Part shown: piece by piece, positions 7,532-15,572 of the stretch
Numbering within the stretch: the first letter of the stretch is position 1
How the letters are laid out: the number at the start of each line of letters is the position of its first letter
Assembly: GCA_902768605.1 (NCBI GenBank)
Contig: CACXLY010000032.1
Coordinates: 1-48,620, forward strand
DNA length: 48,620 bases
DNA from: an uncultured Bacteroidales bacterium
Lineage (GTDB): Bacteria; Bacteroidota; Bacteroidia; Bacteroidales; Bacteroidaceae
Direction: 5' to 3'
Translations under genes and position numbers: made by a program
The notes under the pieces: generated by a model
Databases searched by the model: none
What the model was told of the DNA's origin: nothing
What the model saw: only the letters and a program-made list of their open reading frames with translations

Positions 7532-8937
7532 AGTGCCTTTCCTATAAGTTTCTCTTCCAGCTCTTCCAGGTGACGTTGTAGCTTCTTGTCCTTTTTCAGC
7601 CTGCCGTCTATGGTTTTTATGCCATGCAGGACGGTGGCGTGGTCTCTGTTGCCAACGTAAATGCCTATTTTGCTTGCTGTCAGTTTCGTATGTTTGTGAG
7701 CCAGATACATGCTCATCTGCCGGACGGTCACTATCTCGGCCTTCCTGCTCTTGCCGAAGACGTCTTCCTCCTTCACGTTGAAATGCTCGCAAGTGGTGGA
7801 GATGATTTGGTCGATGGTGACGTTCTTCTTCTCTATCTTGATGCGACCGGCCAAGATGCGCTGTGAGAAGTCGAGGTCGATATCCTTGCCATAAACGACG
7901 GAATAGGCCAGCAGGCTGTGGATGATGCCTTCCAGCTCGCGTACACTGTTGTTGACGTTCGACGAGATGAAGTCGAGCACGTCGTCGGGAATATTCAGGC
8001 CGTCGTGCTTCACGATGCTATGCAGGATGTCGCGGCGCAGACTCTCTTCGGGCTTCTCCATTTCTGCCATCAGTCCGCTCTTGAAACGCGTGATGAGCCG
8101 GTCCTCCATGCCTTGCAGGGAGACTGGCGGACGGTCGCAAGTCATGATGATGTGCTTGCCGTTCTGACGGAGATGGTTGAAGATGTGGAAAAAAGCATTC
8201 TGCGTGCCCTTCATGCCGACCAGCTCCTGCATGTCGTCCACGATGAGCATGTCGATGCTTTGGTAGAAGTGTATGAAGTCGTTGACGGTATCGCGCTTGA
8301 TGGCATCCGTGAACTGCACCATGAAAAGATGTGCACTCAGATAGAGGACGCGCTTGTCGGGATGCAGCTCCTTGGTTCGCAAACCGATGGCATTCACGAG
8401 ATGCGTCTTGCCCACACCGCTCGGGCCATAAATGAAAAGCGGGTTGAAGGTCATCTGCTCGGGATGCTCGGCAATGGCCTGACCTACACTTCGCGGCAAC
8501 TTGTTGCTCGTGCCCTCGATGAAGTTAGCAAAGGTCTGACGCGGATTGAGCTGCGAGTCGAGGTCTTCTGCAAGGCCGACAGCCTGCGCCAACGTGGGCG
8601 ACTGGTTGGCAGCAAACTTGCTCGGAGCTGCCTGCGGCATCACGTCGTTTTCGCTTTCCTGAGTCACCGTCACATTATCGGCCACCTCAACCTCATACGA
8701 GAGCGTGACATCGCCACCAAAGAAACGACTGATGGTCACGTGAATGAGCCTGCGGAAGTGCTCCTCCAGATACTCGAAAAAGAACTGGGACGGTATGAAT
8801 ACCGCCAGCTCCTTTCGGGCAGCATCGTACGACTTGAGCTTCATCGGCGAGAACCAAGTCTGGAACTGCTGCTCGCTAACGTTGCTATGGAACATCTCCA
8901 TGCACCGCTGCCACAATATCTGTTCGTTCTCTTTCAC
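7528..8937 (-). CDS. dnaA: Chromosomal replication initiator protein DnaA
   Basis: 469 residues. An N-terminal DnaA_N domain (ILWQRCMEMFHSNVSEQQFQ), a linker, then an AAA+ ATPase with Walker A GPSGVGKTHL and Walker B MLIVDDMQ. Domain IV ends with the DnaA signature region (HTKLTASKIGIYVGNRDHAT) that reads DnaA boxes. It opens oriC by ATP-dependent assembly. The gene overlaps the nitroreductase fusion by 4 nt, so the two are probably translationally coupled. It has its own promoter ~130 nt upstream, and the leader holds a small TCCCC/GGGGA hairpin at 8964-8978. No cluster of TTATNCACA boxes was seen near the gene, so the origin is not evident here. Confidence 0.97.
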   Translation of the reverse strand: MKENEQILWQRCMEMFHSNVSEQQFQTWFSPMKLKSYDAARKELAVFIPSQFFFEYLEEHFRRLIHVTISRFFGGDVTLSYEVEVADNVTVTQESENDVMPQAAPSKFAANQSPTLAQAVGLAEDLDSQLNPRQTFANFIEGTSNKLPRSVGQAIAEHPEQMTFNPLFIYGPSGVGKTHLVNAIGLRTKELHPDKRVLYLSAHLFMVQFTDAIKRDTVNDFIHFYQSIDMLIVDDMQELVGMKGTQNAFFHIFNHLRQNGKHIIMTCDRPPVSLQGMEDRLITRFKSGLMAEMEKPEESLRRDILHSIVKHDGLNIPDDVLDFISSNVNNSVRELEGIIHSLLAYSVVYGKDIDLDFSQRILAGRIKIEKKNVTIDQIISTTCEHFNVKEEDVFGKSRKAEIVTVRQMSMYLAHKHTKLTASKIGIYVGNRDHATVLHGIKTIDGRLKKDKKLQRHLEELEEKLIGKAL

Positions 8938-9071
8938 GTATATTATATAATGTATATAGGTTCTCCCCGTTCAGGGGAAATTTCCTGCCTCGGCAACATA
9001 GCAAACTGGGGTAAGCTTAGCTCGGCAGAAGGCAAATGTTTGAAGGCCTGTTTTTTTGGCGAATTCGACTG

Positions 9072-9103
9072 CAAAGGTACTACAAAATCTCCAAATCGCC
9101 AAA
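9072..9103 (-). promoter_or_regulatory. dnaA promoter
   Basis: The minus strand has TACCTTTG at 9079-9072 (TAnnTTTG) and TTTG at 9103-9100, 20 nt apart, a good Bacteroidetes -33/-7 pair. It predicts a start near 9065 and a leader of ~130 nt before dnaA. Confidence 0.65.
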
Positions 9104-9527
9104 CTTTTTTTATCGCCTCGAAAAGTGTTCAAATCCTTAACTTTCTGTATTTCAACAAACGGCACAAAAGATGCAAAATGTGCACCAATCGCCCCTCTTG
9201 CTTTTTTATAACGAATTGACATACAAAAGCTTTATTTTGTCAAACAGCAAGTTTTATACTCCAAACTATGAAATACTAATTCTTAATTCTTAATTCGTTA
9301 CTAAATCCCTTTTCTCGCGATTTCCGGGAAACGCTATTTCACAAAAGTCTAAATAGAAGGGAATATCGCTTAAAGTGAAAAAACTTATCTTTTCCTACAA
9401 TAAAATGCCCCCTTCATTCGTTCTTCTTATAAAAGGCATTCGTTGACATCGAAAACCTTTAACCAGTCAACTATGAACTTTAAACTTTAAACTATCAACT
9501 TTTAAACGTTACCCCAACCACCCGCCT

Positions 9528-9644
9528 ATGGAACAAACATTACCCCTACCACTATTTCAACCAAGCACAGCAGTTCTGGCAAAGATACGTCAGTTTGCCC
9601 GCACCTTTCGTCCGCAACCTTATGTCTTCATCGCATCGGCATGA
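9528..9644 (+). CDS. Possible small protein of 38 residues
   Basis: ATG 9528 to TGA 9644 reads MEQTLPLPLFQPSTAVLAKI followed by RQFARTFRPQPYVFIASA. It is a GC-richer, codon-like island inside an AT-rich, repeat-filled 930-bp gap between dnaA and rpe. The centre (VLAKIRQFARTF) would form a basic amphipathic helix. It resembles short uncharacterised Bacteroidales peptides I recall carrying a KIRQFAR-type motif, but no family can be named. No clear promoter was found directly upstream. Apart from this ORF and the repeats, 8938-9872 holds nothing recognised. Confidence 0.4.
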   Translation: MEQTLPLPLFQPSTAVLAKIRQFARTFRPQPYVFIASA

Positions 9645-9649
9645 TGGCG

Positions 9650-9866
9650 TTTGACAATTGAAGATTGATAATTGAGGATTGACAATTGAAGATTGATAAT
9701 CGAAAATTGAGGATTGAAGATTGAAGATTTGCAGCCGCGTTGTAAATGGTTAAATCACCAAATCGTAAATAACAGCCTCCCCCAGCCCCTCCAAAGGAGG
9801 GGGGATAAATAGTTAAATTATTAAATCGTAAATAAATCGTAAATAGTAAATCGTAAAATCGTAAAT
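9650..9866. repeat. Low-complexity intergenic repeats before rpe
   Basis: 9652-9730 is built of variants of GATTGAAGATTGATAATTG. 9735-9866 carries copies of TAAATCGTAAATA/TAAATTATTAAATCG, with a CCCCTCCaaaGGAGGGG hairpin near 9786-9802 between them. The TAAATCG family recurs at 23050-23095, 23600-23660, 24345-24405 and 32540-32670. Confidence 0.7.
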
Positions 9867-9872
9867 TTTTAG

Positions 9873-10547
9873 ATGTTATCGCCTTCTTTGCTTGCTGCCA
9901 ATTTCGCCAATCTCGAGGCCGAGATGGAGTGGTTCAACAAGAGCAGTGCCGACTGGCTCCACATCGACGTCATGGACGGCGTCTTCGTGCCCAACATATC
10001 CTTCGGCTTTCCCGTGCTGAAGCATGTGGCGCGCATTTGCCAGAAGCCGCTCGACGTGCACCTCATGATTGTGCAGCCAGAGAAGTTTGTTGATGAGGTC
10101 AAGGCCCTCGGCGCTTATATCATGAACGTGCACTACGAGGCTTGTACGCACCTGCATCGCGTCGTCGGGCAGATACACGAGGCGGGCATGAAGGCAGGCG
10201 TCACGCTCAATCCTGCCACGCCCGTCAGCGTCCTTGAAGACATCGCAGCCGACGTAGACTTGGTGCTTTTGATGAGCGTCAACCCGGGCTTCGGCGGACA
10301 GAAATTCATCCCGCATACCTTGGAGAAAGTGCGGGAGCTGCGTCGCCTGCTCGACCGCACAGGCAGCCATGCCCTCATCGAAGTGGATGGCGGCGTCAAC
10401 ATGGAGACAGGCAAGCTGCTGAAAGAAGCAGGCGCCGACGTCCTTGTCGCTGGCAACGCCATCTTCCGTGCCCCCAACCCAGCAAAGGCCTGTGAGGAAC
10501 TCGCCAGCCTCTCTTCTTGTCAAGACAAAGAAAATAATTGCTTTTGA
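9873..10547 (+). CDS. rpe: Ribulose-phosphate 3-epimerase
   Basis: 224 residues starting MLSPSLLAANFANLEAEM. It interconverts ribulose-5-phosphate and xylulose-5-phosphate in the pentose phosphate pathway. The TIM-barrel signatures are intact: LHIDVMDGVFVPN (metal His and Asp), LDVHLMI, MSVNPGFGGQKF and IEVDGGVN (catalytic Asp), then ADVLVAGNAIF. Length matches the family (~215-225). In Bacteroidales rpe commonly sits directly before comEC; here a DUF4160/DUF2442 pair stands between them. The region upstream is repetitive and no clear promoter was identified. Confidence 0.96.
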   Translation: MLSPSLLAANFANLEAEMEWFNKSSADWLHIDVMDGVFVPNISFGFPVLKHVARICQKPLDVHLMIVQPEKFVDEVKALGAYIMNVHYEACTHLHRVVGQIHEAGMKAGVTLNPATPVSVLEDIAADVDLVLLMSVNPGFGGQKFIPHTLEKVRELRRLLDRTGSHALIEVDGGVNMETGKLLKEAGADVLVAGNAIFRAPNPAKACEELASLSSCQDKENNCF

Positions 10548-10567
10548 TGAAGAAATAGGCATAATCA

Positions 10568-10599
10568 TTTGGAGGTAATAAAATAATTACCTACCTTTG
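10568..10599 (+). promoter_or_regulatory. Promoter of the DUF4160/DUF2442 pair
   Basis: TACCTTTG at 10592-10599 with TTTG at 10568-10571, 20 nt apart, matches the Bacteroidetes -33/-7 pattern. The start codon follows about 20 nt downstream. The pair therefore has its own promoter immediately after rpe. Confidence 0.65.
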
Positions 10600-10618
10600 C
10601 AGCAAAAAGTCAGAAACG

Positions 10619-10858
10619 ATGCCTACAGTATTCACCTTATTCGGATACAGATTCTGGTTTTATGGCAATGACCACACACCGATTCATATTCATATAAGGA
10701 AAGGCAGTGCTGTGGCGAGATACAACATTTTTCCTATCTCGCTGGTCTATAATCATGGTTTCAAACCATCGGAGTTGAAAATGATTGAAGCGATACTGGA
10801 GGATAACGAAGAGATTATTGCCCAGCATTGGAACACTTTCTTCAATAATGCGAAATAA
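10619..10858 (+). CDS. DUF4160 domain protein
   Basis: 79 residues. FGYRFWFYGNDHTPIHIHI is the DUF4160 hallmark, with a His-rich HIHI strand, followed by a C-terminal helix (ELKMIEAILEDNEEIIAQHW). DUF4160 proteins are small and usually paired with a DUF2442 protein; the pair behaves like a toxin-antitoxin-type module in gene neighbourhoods, but no activity has been firmly assigned to my knowledge. The gene has its own promoter and is followed 14 nt later by its DUF2442 partner. It lies between rpe and comEC, which suggests insertion into that locus. Confidence 0.8.
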   Translation: MPTVFTLFGYRFWFYGNDHTPIHIHIRKGSAVARYNIFPISLVYNHGFKPSELKMIEAILEDNEEIIAQHWNTFFNNAK

Positions 10859-10872
10859 GAACGGAGGCTACA

Positions 10873-11274
10873 ATGGAGAAGATAACGAGAATATGGCTGA
10901 CAGAAGATGCCATCTGGATTAGGACTTCCAGCGGAAAGGAGGCTTGCGAGAAATTCAATGACTATCCGCGCTTGAGGTATGCTACGAAGGAACAACGGGC
11001 TAATTACGAAGCCGACGAGTACGGGATTCACTGGGAAGACATTGATGAAGATTTGAGTTTCGATGGTTTCTTCGACAAACGAGAGACGACGCAGCTCTAC
11101 AAACTCTTCATGGCTCATCCCGAATTGAATGTTTCGGCCATTGCAAGACGCTTGGGAATCTCCCAAAGCCTAATGGCTCAATATATCAGCGGCAAAAAGA
11201 ACGCCAGCGAAGCCAGAGTTTCGTTAATACTTGATACTGTCCGCAAGATAGGACAGGAACTGATAGCCATTTAG
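10873..11274 (+). CDS. DUF2442 protein with C-terminal helix-turn-helix
   Basis: 133 residues. The N-terminal ~75 residues are DUF2442-like (ITRIWLTEDAIWIRTSSGKE ... YGIHWEDIDEDLSFDGFF). The C-terminal ~50 residues form a helix-turn-helix (LNVSAIARRLGISQSLMAQY then ISGKK). This fits the DNA-binding partner of the preceding DUF4160 protein and suggests autoregulation. It ends 10 nt before comEC, so read-through into comEC is likely. A toxin-antitoxin role is inferred from pairing and architecture only. Confidence 0.8.
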   Translation: MEKITRIWLTEDAIWIRTSSGKEACEKFNDYPRLRYATKEQRANYEADEYGIHWEDIDEDLSFDGFFDKRETTQLYKLFMAHPELNVSAIARRLGISQSLMAQYISGKKNASEARVSLILDTVRKIGQELIAI

Positions 11275-11284
11275 CTTCTCCCCT

Positions 11285-12433
11285 ATGCTTGTCCAGCATC
11301 CGATGCTTTGGTGCGCTGTCGCGTTGATGGCGGGCATTGCTGTCGGGCTGAGTCATCCCCTGCCCTACTATCTGCCGCTGCTCGCCGTTGCGGTCATAGC
11401 CTGCACTTTAACGAGAAAGACCAATCAGCACCTCCACGACGCGCTGACGCTCTTCGTTTGGCTGCTTCTTGGTTGCAGCAGGGCTGCCATCGTGCCTTTG
11501 AGCGACACAAAACCTGGCTGGCAACAAGGCATTGAACAAAAGGCGAAGTCCGTGCAGACAGCCATGATAGCGAGATTGGAGAGGTCGGGCGTGTCGCCTC
11601 GGACGCTTGCCCTCAGCGAGGCGTTGGTGGTGGGCAAAAGAGACGACCTAAGCCGCGAGACGAAGCAGGCTTACAGAGAGGTGGGCGCGAGCCACTTGCT
11701 GGCACTGAGCGGCATGCATCTCGGCATCCTCTATGGTTTCCTGTATCTTATCTTCATTCGCTGGGTACGTTTCAGCAAGTGTCGGTGGCACGCCCTGCCC
11801 CTCATTCTGCTCGTGCTGTGGGGCTATGCCTTGCTGACGGGTTTGCCTGTCTCGCTGGTGAGAGCGGCGCTGATGCTTTCTGTCCTGACCATCATTTTCC
11901 TTATGGGGTACGACACCGACCCGCTGCATCCGCTGGCCCTGAGTGCCATCATCATCCTGCTGATCAGCCCGACCGACCTGCTGAGCATCAGTTTCCAGCT
12001 CTCCTTCGTTGCCGTCTTCTTCCTGCTTACGCTTTGGCGCCCCATTCACGACATGTTCCCGCGGATGCCTTGGGCGGTGAGGCTGCTCGTCGTCTCGTGC
12101 GTCGCCAGTCTCGGCACGATGCCGCTCGTGGCCTACTACTTCCACCAAATCCCCATGCTTGGCCCGCCCCTGAGCGTCGTGCTTATACCATTGACGACCG
12201 GCATCATCTACCTGACCATCGCGGCAATGCTGCTGCCCATAGCGCCTTTGGGTTGGCTTTTAAACAATCTTGAAGCTCTCCAGCAACGCATCATCGACCT
12301 GGTGGGCGGCCTTCCTTTCGCCACGCTGACCGGCGTTTATCTTGATGCGATGCTTGTCTGCATGATGTACGGAGCGATGCTGATGGCCATCATCCGCTTG
12401 CGAACGAGGGAAAGTGAAGGAGCAAGACCTTAG
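11285..12433 (+). CDS. Short ComEC/Rec2-family membrane protein
   Basis: 382 residues, strongly hydrophobic with about nine or ten membrane helices. The competence-domain motif HLLALSGMHLGILYGFLYLI lies near residue 140. ComEC forms the inner-membrane channel for single-stranded DNA during transformation. This copy is short: the N-terminal OB/DUF4131 part is reduced to two helices plus a linker (residues 1-85), and the C-terminal metallo-beta-lactamase nuclease domain is absent. Bacteroidetes ComEC proteins often lack the nuclease but are, as I recall, longer than this. The start at 11285 directly follows the DUF2442 gene. It converges on the minus-strand gene ending at 12478. Confidence 0.85.
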   Translation: MLVQHPMLWCAVALMAGIAVGLSHPLPYYLPLLAVAVIACTLTRKTNQHLHDALTLFVWLLLGCSRAAIVPLSDTKPGWQQGIEQKAKSVQTAMIARLERSGVSPRTLALSEALVVGKRDDLSRETKQAYREVGASHLLALSGMHLGILYGFLYLIFIRWVRFSKCRWHALPLILLVLWGYALLTGLPVSLVRAALMLSVLTIIFLMGYDTDPLHPLALSAIIILLISPTDLLSISFQLSFVAVFFLLTLWRPIHDMFPRMPWAVRLLVVSCVASLGTMPLVAYYFHQIPMLGPPLSVVLIPLTTGIIYLTIAAMLLPIAPLGWLLNNLEALQQRIIDLVGGLPFATLTGVYLDAMLVCMMYGAMLMAIIRLRTRESEGARP

Positions 12434-12477
12434 GGACCTTAAGGGACCTTATAATCCTTGATTATTCGCTTATCACT

Positions 12478-13101
12478 TCAAGGCTTGGACTTCCAAGCAT
12501 TGAGTACTTTCTTGCCTTTTTCCACATAGATGCCCTGCGGCAGTTTACGATTGACCGTAGTCCATTGCCCATTGACCATTTGGCCGCCGAGGGTGTACGT
12601 GTTGCCTTCTGCCTTCTGAGGACGGTCTGGGGCGATGCCCTTGATGCCTGTGATAATGGCTTCCGACTCGTCGGCCGGATAGCTCACGGCGTAGGTGTCG
12701 GAGAAGCGGACGTCGGCGAGCCTGGCTGTGCCATTACCTTCTTCGGATGTCATGGCGAGGGGGATGCGGAGCAGTTCTCCGTCGGTGAACGTGTTGAGGT
12801 TCATGCTGTAGAGTATGACGAGCAGTTTGCCGTTCGCAAGCATTGCAGTTTCGACGGTATGGTTGTTTGTCGCTTCGCTGAGGATGGGCGTGCGTCCCGT
12901 CGAGCGGATGTTGTCGGGCAAGGCGAGGGTAAACATCAGGGACGTCATGCCTGACACGTTTTCAGCCGTTACAACCAGCTCAACCTGTTCGTTCACGAAG
13001 GCTTCCAGGGGCTGCAGGCGCAGCCGCTGTGCCGCAGCATTGCCCGCTACGATGGCCAGGGCCAATGCTAATATGAGTCTTATCTGGGGTTTCATAATCA
13101 T
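12478..13101 (-). CDS. Secreted protein with cohesin-like domain and Prevotella-type C-terminal tail
   Basis: 207 residues. A signal peptide (MIMKPQIRLILALALAIVAG) is followed by an ~120-residue beta-rich domain (VNEQVELVVTAENVSGMTSL ... DGELLRIPLAM) that resembles cohesin-type folds. The end, YTLGGQMVNGQWTTVNRKLP then QGIYVEKGKKVL, is the tail typical of exported Prevotella and Bacteroides proteins. A second ATG (13095) is an equally possible start. It lies 28 nt downstream of a larger secreted protein carrying a dockerin-like segment, so the two are probably co-transcribed and may interact. The domain call comes from pattern only. Confidence 0.65.
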   Translation of the reverse strand: MIMKPQIRLILALALAIVAGNAAAQRLRLQPLEAFVNEQVELVVTAENVSGMTSLMFTLALPDNIRSTGRTPILSEATNNHTVETAMLANGKLLVILYSMNLNTFTDGELLRIPLAMTSEEGNGTARLADVRFSDTYAVSYPADESEAIITGIKGIAPDRPQKAEGNTYTLGGQMVNGQWTTVNRKLPQGIYVEKGKKVLNAWKSKP

Positions 13102-13129
13102 GTCGAGTGTTATGGAGTTAGGACTGATG

Positions 13130-15175
13130 TCAGAAGGAGTTCGACTCCAGCCGTTCCTTTATGACTTTGATGACGGCGGTGATGTCGGCATTGTCCACGG
13201 TGCCGTCGGCATTCACGTCGGCTGGTTCGCTGCCTCCGCCATTGATGAAGACGAAGTCGGGGTCGTCGCTGGTTGTTATCTGCACGTAGGGCGCCACGTT
13301 GCCGTCACTGTCCACGATGGCCCTTCCATTGCTGCTGGTTTGCTCAGCGCGACCGCCTCGCGGAGTGGTGATGACGGCGCTTGAGGTCACGTTTATGCCC
13401 TTCAGCCCCTTCACGCCGCCGCTGCGAACTCGCAGAGTAGCGTTCCCCATGGTCAAGGCTCCTGCTGCTGTGCTGTTGTTGCCTGTAGTGCCCACGCCGC
13501 AGCTGCTGCCCTTGACTTCGACGACAGCATTGTCATGCAGGTACAGCTGCTCTGAGGCGAAGCTGATGCCCTTCGTGGGCGAGCCTTCCACTTTGAGCAC
13601 GCCGCTGAAGTCGTCGGCACCAGTGATTTGGGTGTATGCGTCAATGAGCAGGCCTGTGCCGTCGGTGTGCAGCGTGTTGGTGCCCTTGAGGTTTATGTTG
13701 AGCCCGCTCTTTTGGGTACGCAGTATCGGTTCGCTGCTGCCGCTGGGAGTGGTGAGATTCACGTCAGAGAGTGTGAGCATATTGGTGTTGGTATCGTAAT
13801 CAATCCAGCCACCCTTCATCCCTTCTGCGGAGAACATGCCACTTTCGTTGTTTACATCGTTCATTTGCCTGCCCAATATGTAGATGGGGTACGTCGTGCT
13901 TACAGGCTTGATGCTCACACCACTTTCAAGCAAATTCCCGTCTCTTCCGCAGAACCCTTTCTCGCTTTTATTGAAATGGGACCAGCGCGAGTCGCAGCCT
14001 GTCATGGTGCAACTCTCGAAGTAGCATACCGAATTTGTGGAGGCCACACTGCAGTTGTTGATGTTTAACTTTGCTGTTGCTTCGCTTCTTCCGCGTAAAT
14101 AAGCACTGCCAACATGGACATTTTCTAAGGTCAATGTCTTGTTACCATTTACGTAGATACCCATACCACCGACACTAGTTCCATTGATAATCAGTCTTGA
14201 GGAACTTGGAGACTGCCCGCTAATCTTCATGTTGCTGCCTACATCGATACCGCCATAACCCGCATCTGCATCCTTCAGTGTTACGTTATTGCTGCCGGAG
14301 AGCTTTACGTTGAGCGTGTTTCCAGAGGAAAGGCCATAGTATGAGATGACATCCCTATCTGTGTTGTATATCTCAACATTCACATTGTTGAGCGTGAGGG
14401 TAGATGTGCTGGCGACATAGTCGATGGAGCCGGATGTGATGTGGATTCCAGAACTGCTGCTGTTGAAAGAGGCATCGTAGCGCGGGTCCCAGATGTTGCG
14501 CCCCACTGCCAGGCGAGGTCGCAAACGGTGCGACTTCAGATAGTTTCCTGAGCTGTCCAGCAAACGCTTCTTCGTGGTGTTGTATGTAGAGCCGTCGTAG
14601 GTGTATGTGACGCCAAATGTGCCAATCTCATTGAAGTCGGTGACGCATGGAGCGCTTCCGGTAGAAGTGGCATCTACAAAGCAGCGCGAGAGATAGAGTT
14701 TTTCTTCGCCGTCGCCCGTCAGAGCATAGTATCCTTTGACCACCATCCAGCACTTCTCAATCCAGAGCGAATTGCCGTTGCGTACCCACACAGCGCACTT
14801 GTTGCTGGTATTGGCAGTTATAAAGACATTTGAAAAGTCGTCGCTCGTGATGGTAATGCCCCTGGTGGAGTGGATGCCGTGGCTGGACGTACTTGTCAAC
14901 TCAGCATTATTCTTTATACAAACAGTCAGATTGTCGATGCCGTAGTTGTAGATGCAGGCCTCCGACGTGTTAATTGTAGTATTGTTCAGAGTAAGCGTCT
15001 TCGTGCTGCTGTTGTAGCTCACCTTTCCGCTAATGCCACTGCCGGTAATGTTTGATGCGTTCGACGAAGTGACCTGTATGCCAGCCACCCTCAGCGGGTA
15101 GTCCTCGGCCCAGGCGCGACTGAAAAGAACTCCTCCCACGAGGAGCAATGCAAGAACAGTAATAATCTTCTTCAT
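13130..15175 (-). CDS. Large secreted repeat protein with dockerin-like C-terminus
   Basis: 681 residues from ATG 15175 (MKKIITVLALLLVGGVLFSR, signal peptide). The body is rich in Ser, Thr, Asn and short beta strands, with recurring modules such as YNSSTKTLTLNNTTI, YVASTSTLTLNNVNV and YDTNTNMLTLSDVNL followed by NLTV or LNINLKG segments. This looks like a right-handed beta-helix or carbohydrate-binding surface protein. The C-terminus contains ADVNADGTVDNADITAVI, a single dockerin-like calcium loop plus helix seen at the ends of many Prevotella secreted proteins. No catalytic motif was recognised. It is followed by the cohesin-like gene and preceded by a TATCTTTG promoter. Confidence 0.8.
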   Translation of the reverse strand: MKKIITVLALLLVGGVLFSRAWAEDYPLRVAGIQVTSSNASNITGSGISGKVSYNSSTKTLTLNNTTINTSEACIYNYGIDNLTVCIKNNAELTSTSSHGIHSTRGITITSDDFSNVFITANTSNKCAVWVRNGNSLWIEKCWMVVKGYYALTGDGEEKLYLSRCFVDATSTGSAPCVTDFNEIGTFGVTYTYDGSTYNTTKKRLLDSSGNYLKSHRLRPRLAVGRNIWDPRYDASFNSSSSGIHITSGSIDYVASTSTLTLNNVNVEIYNTDRDVISYYGLSSGNTLNVKLSGSNNVTLKDADAGYGGIDVGSNMKISGQSPSSSRLIINGTSVGGMGIYVNGNKTLTLENVHVGSAYLRGRSEATAKLNINNCSVASTNSVCYFESCTMTGCDSRWSHFNKSEKGFCGRDGNLLESGVSIKPVSTTYPIYILGRQMNDVNNESGMFSAEGMKGGWIDYDTNTNMLTLSDVNLTTPSGSSEPILRTQKSGLNINLKGTNTLHTDGTGLLIDAYTQITGADDFSGVLKVEGSPTKGISFASEQLYLHDNAVVEVKGSSCGVGTTGNNSTAAGALTMGNATLRVRSGGVKGLKGINVTSSAVITTPRGGRAEQTSSNGRAIVDSDGNVAPYVQITTSDDPDFVFINGGGSEPADVNADGTVDNADITAVIKVIKERLESNSF

Positions 15176-15235
15176 ATTGTTTGTTTTAAGGTTAATTCTA
15201 TTGTCAGTTAAACGATGACATTTGCAATCATGCTG

Positions 15236-15243
15236 CAAAGATA
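15236..15243 (-). promoter_or_regulatory. -7 promoter element of the dockerin-like/cohesin-like gene pair
   Basis: The minus strand reads TATCTTTGCAGC at 15243-15232, matching TAnnTTTG. The start codon at 15175 lies ~55 nt downstream of the predicted transcript start. Confidence 0.55.
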
Positions 15244-15395
15244 AACATTTATTTGCATTTTCACCCACCCCGTTCGTTAATTCTTGTTAAAGGTCATAAA
15301 AATAGATTCAACCATACGCGTCACGGCCACACGGGAGTCCGGAGCATGCGTGAATACTGGCTTGACGCACCGACCTGCAGGCAGTGTACAAAATC

Positions 15396-15496
15396 CCTAC
15401 ACGTGGGGACTGGAGTTCCTACACGTGGGGACTGGAGTTCCTACACGTGGGGACTGGAGTTCCTACACGTGGGGACTGGAGTTCCTACACGTGGGA
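15396..15496. repeat. Tandem array of an exact 22-bp unit with CACGTG core
   Basis: Four identical 22-bp units begin at 15396, 15418, 15440 and 15462 (each starts CCTACACGTGGGGACTGG), and a partial fifth begins at 15484. The palindrome CACGTG recurs at 15400, 15422, 15444, 15466 and 15488. It lies in the ~400-bp gap between the creatininase gene end and the dockerin-gene promoter. All three frames happen to be open through the array, but the translation is only the repeat and is not a gene. The rest of the gap shows nothing recognisable. Confidence 0.9.
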
Positions 15497-15572
15497 ATTT
15501 TCTTCTATTGGTGTCAGGCAAAAAAACACCAATAATATTATTTCCGATTATCTCACGTCAGCCCGGAAGGAC

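Noticed and set aside
7918..9219. Plus-strand ORF of 433 codons
   Set aside because: It is antisense to dnaA and has no recognisable domain.
8938..9872. Chromosomal replication origin next to dnaA
   Set aside because: No cluster of TTATNCACA-type DnaA boxes was seen; the region is mainly low-complexity repeats.
15396..15496. CRISPR array
   Set aside because: Units abut without spacers, and no cas gene is in the window.
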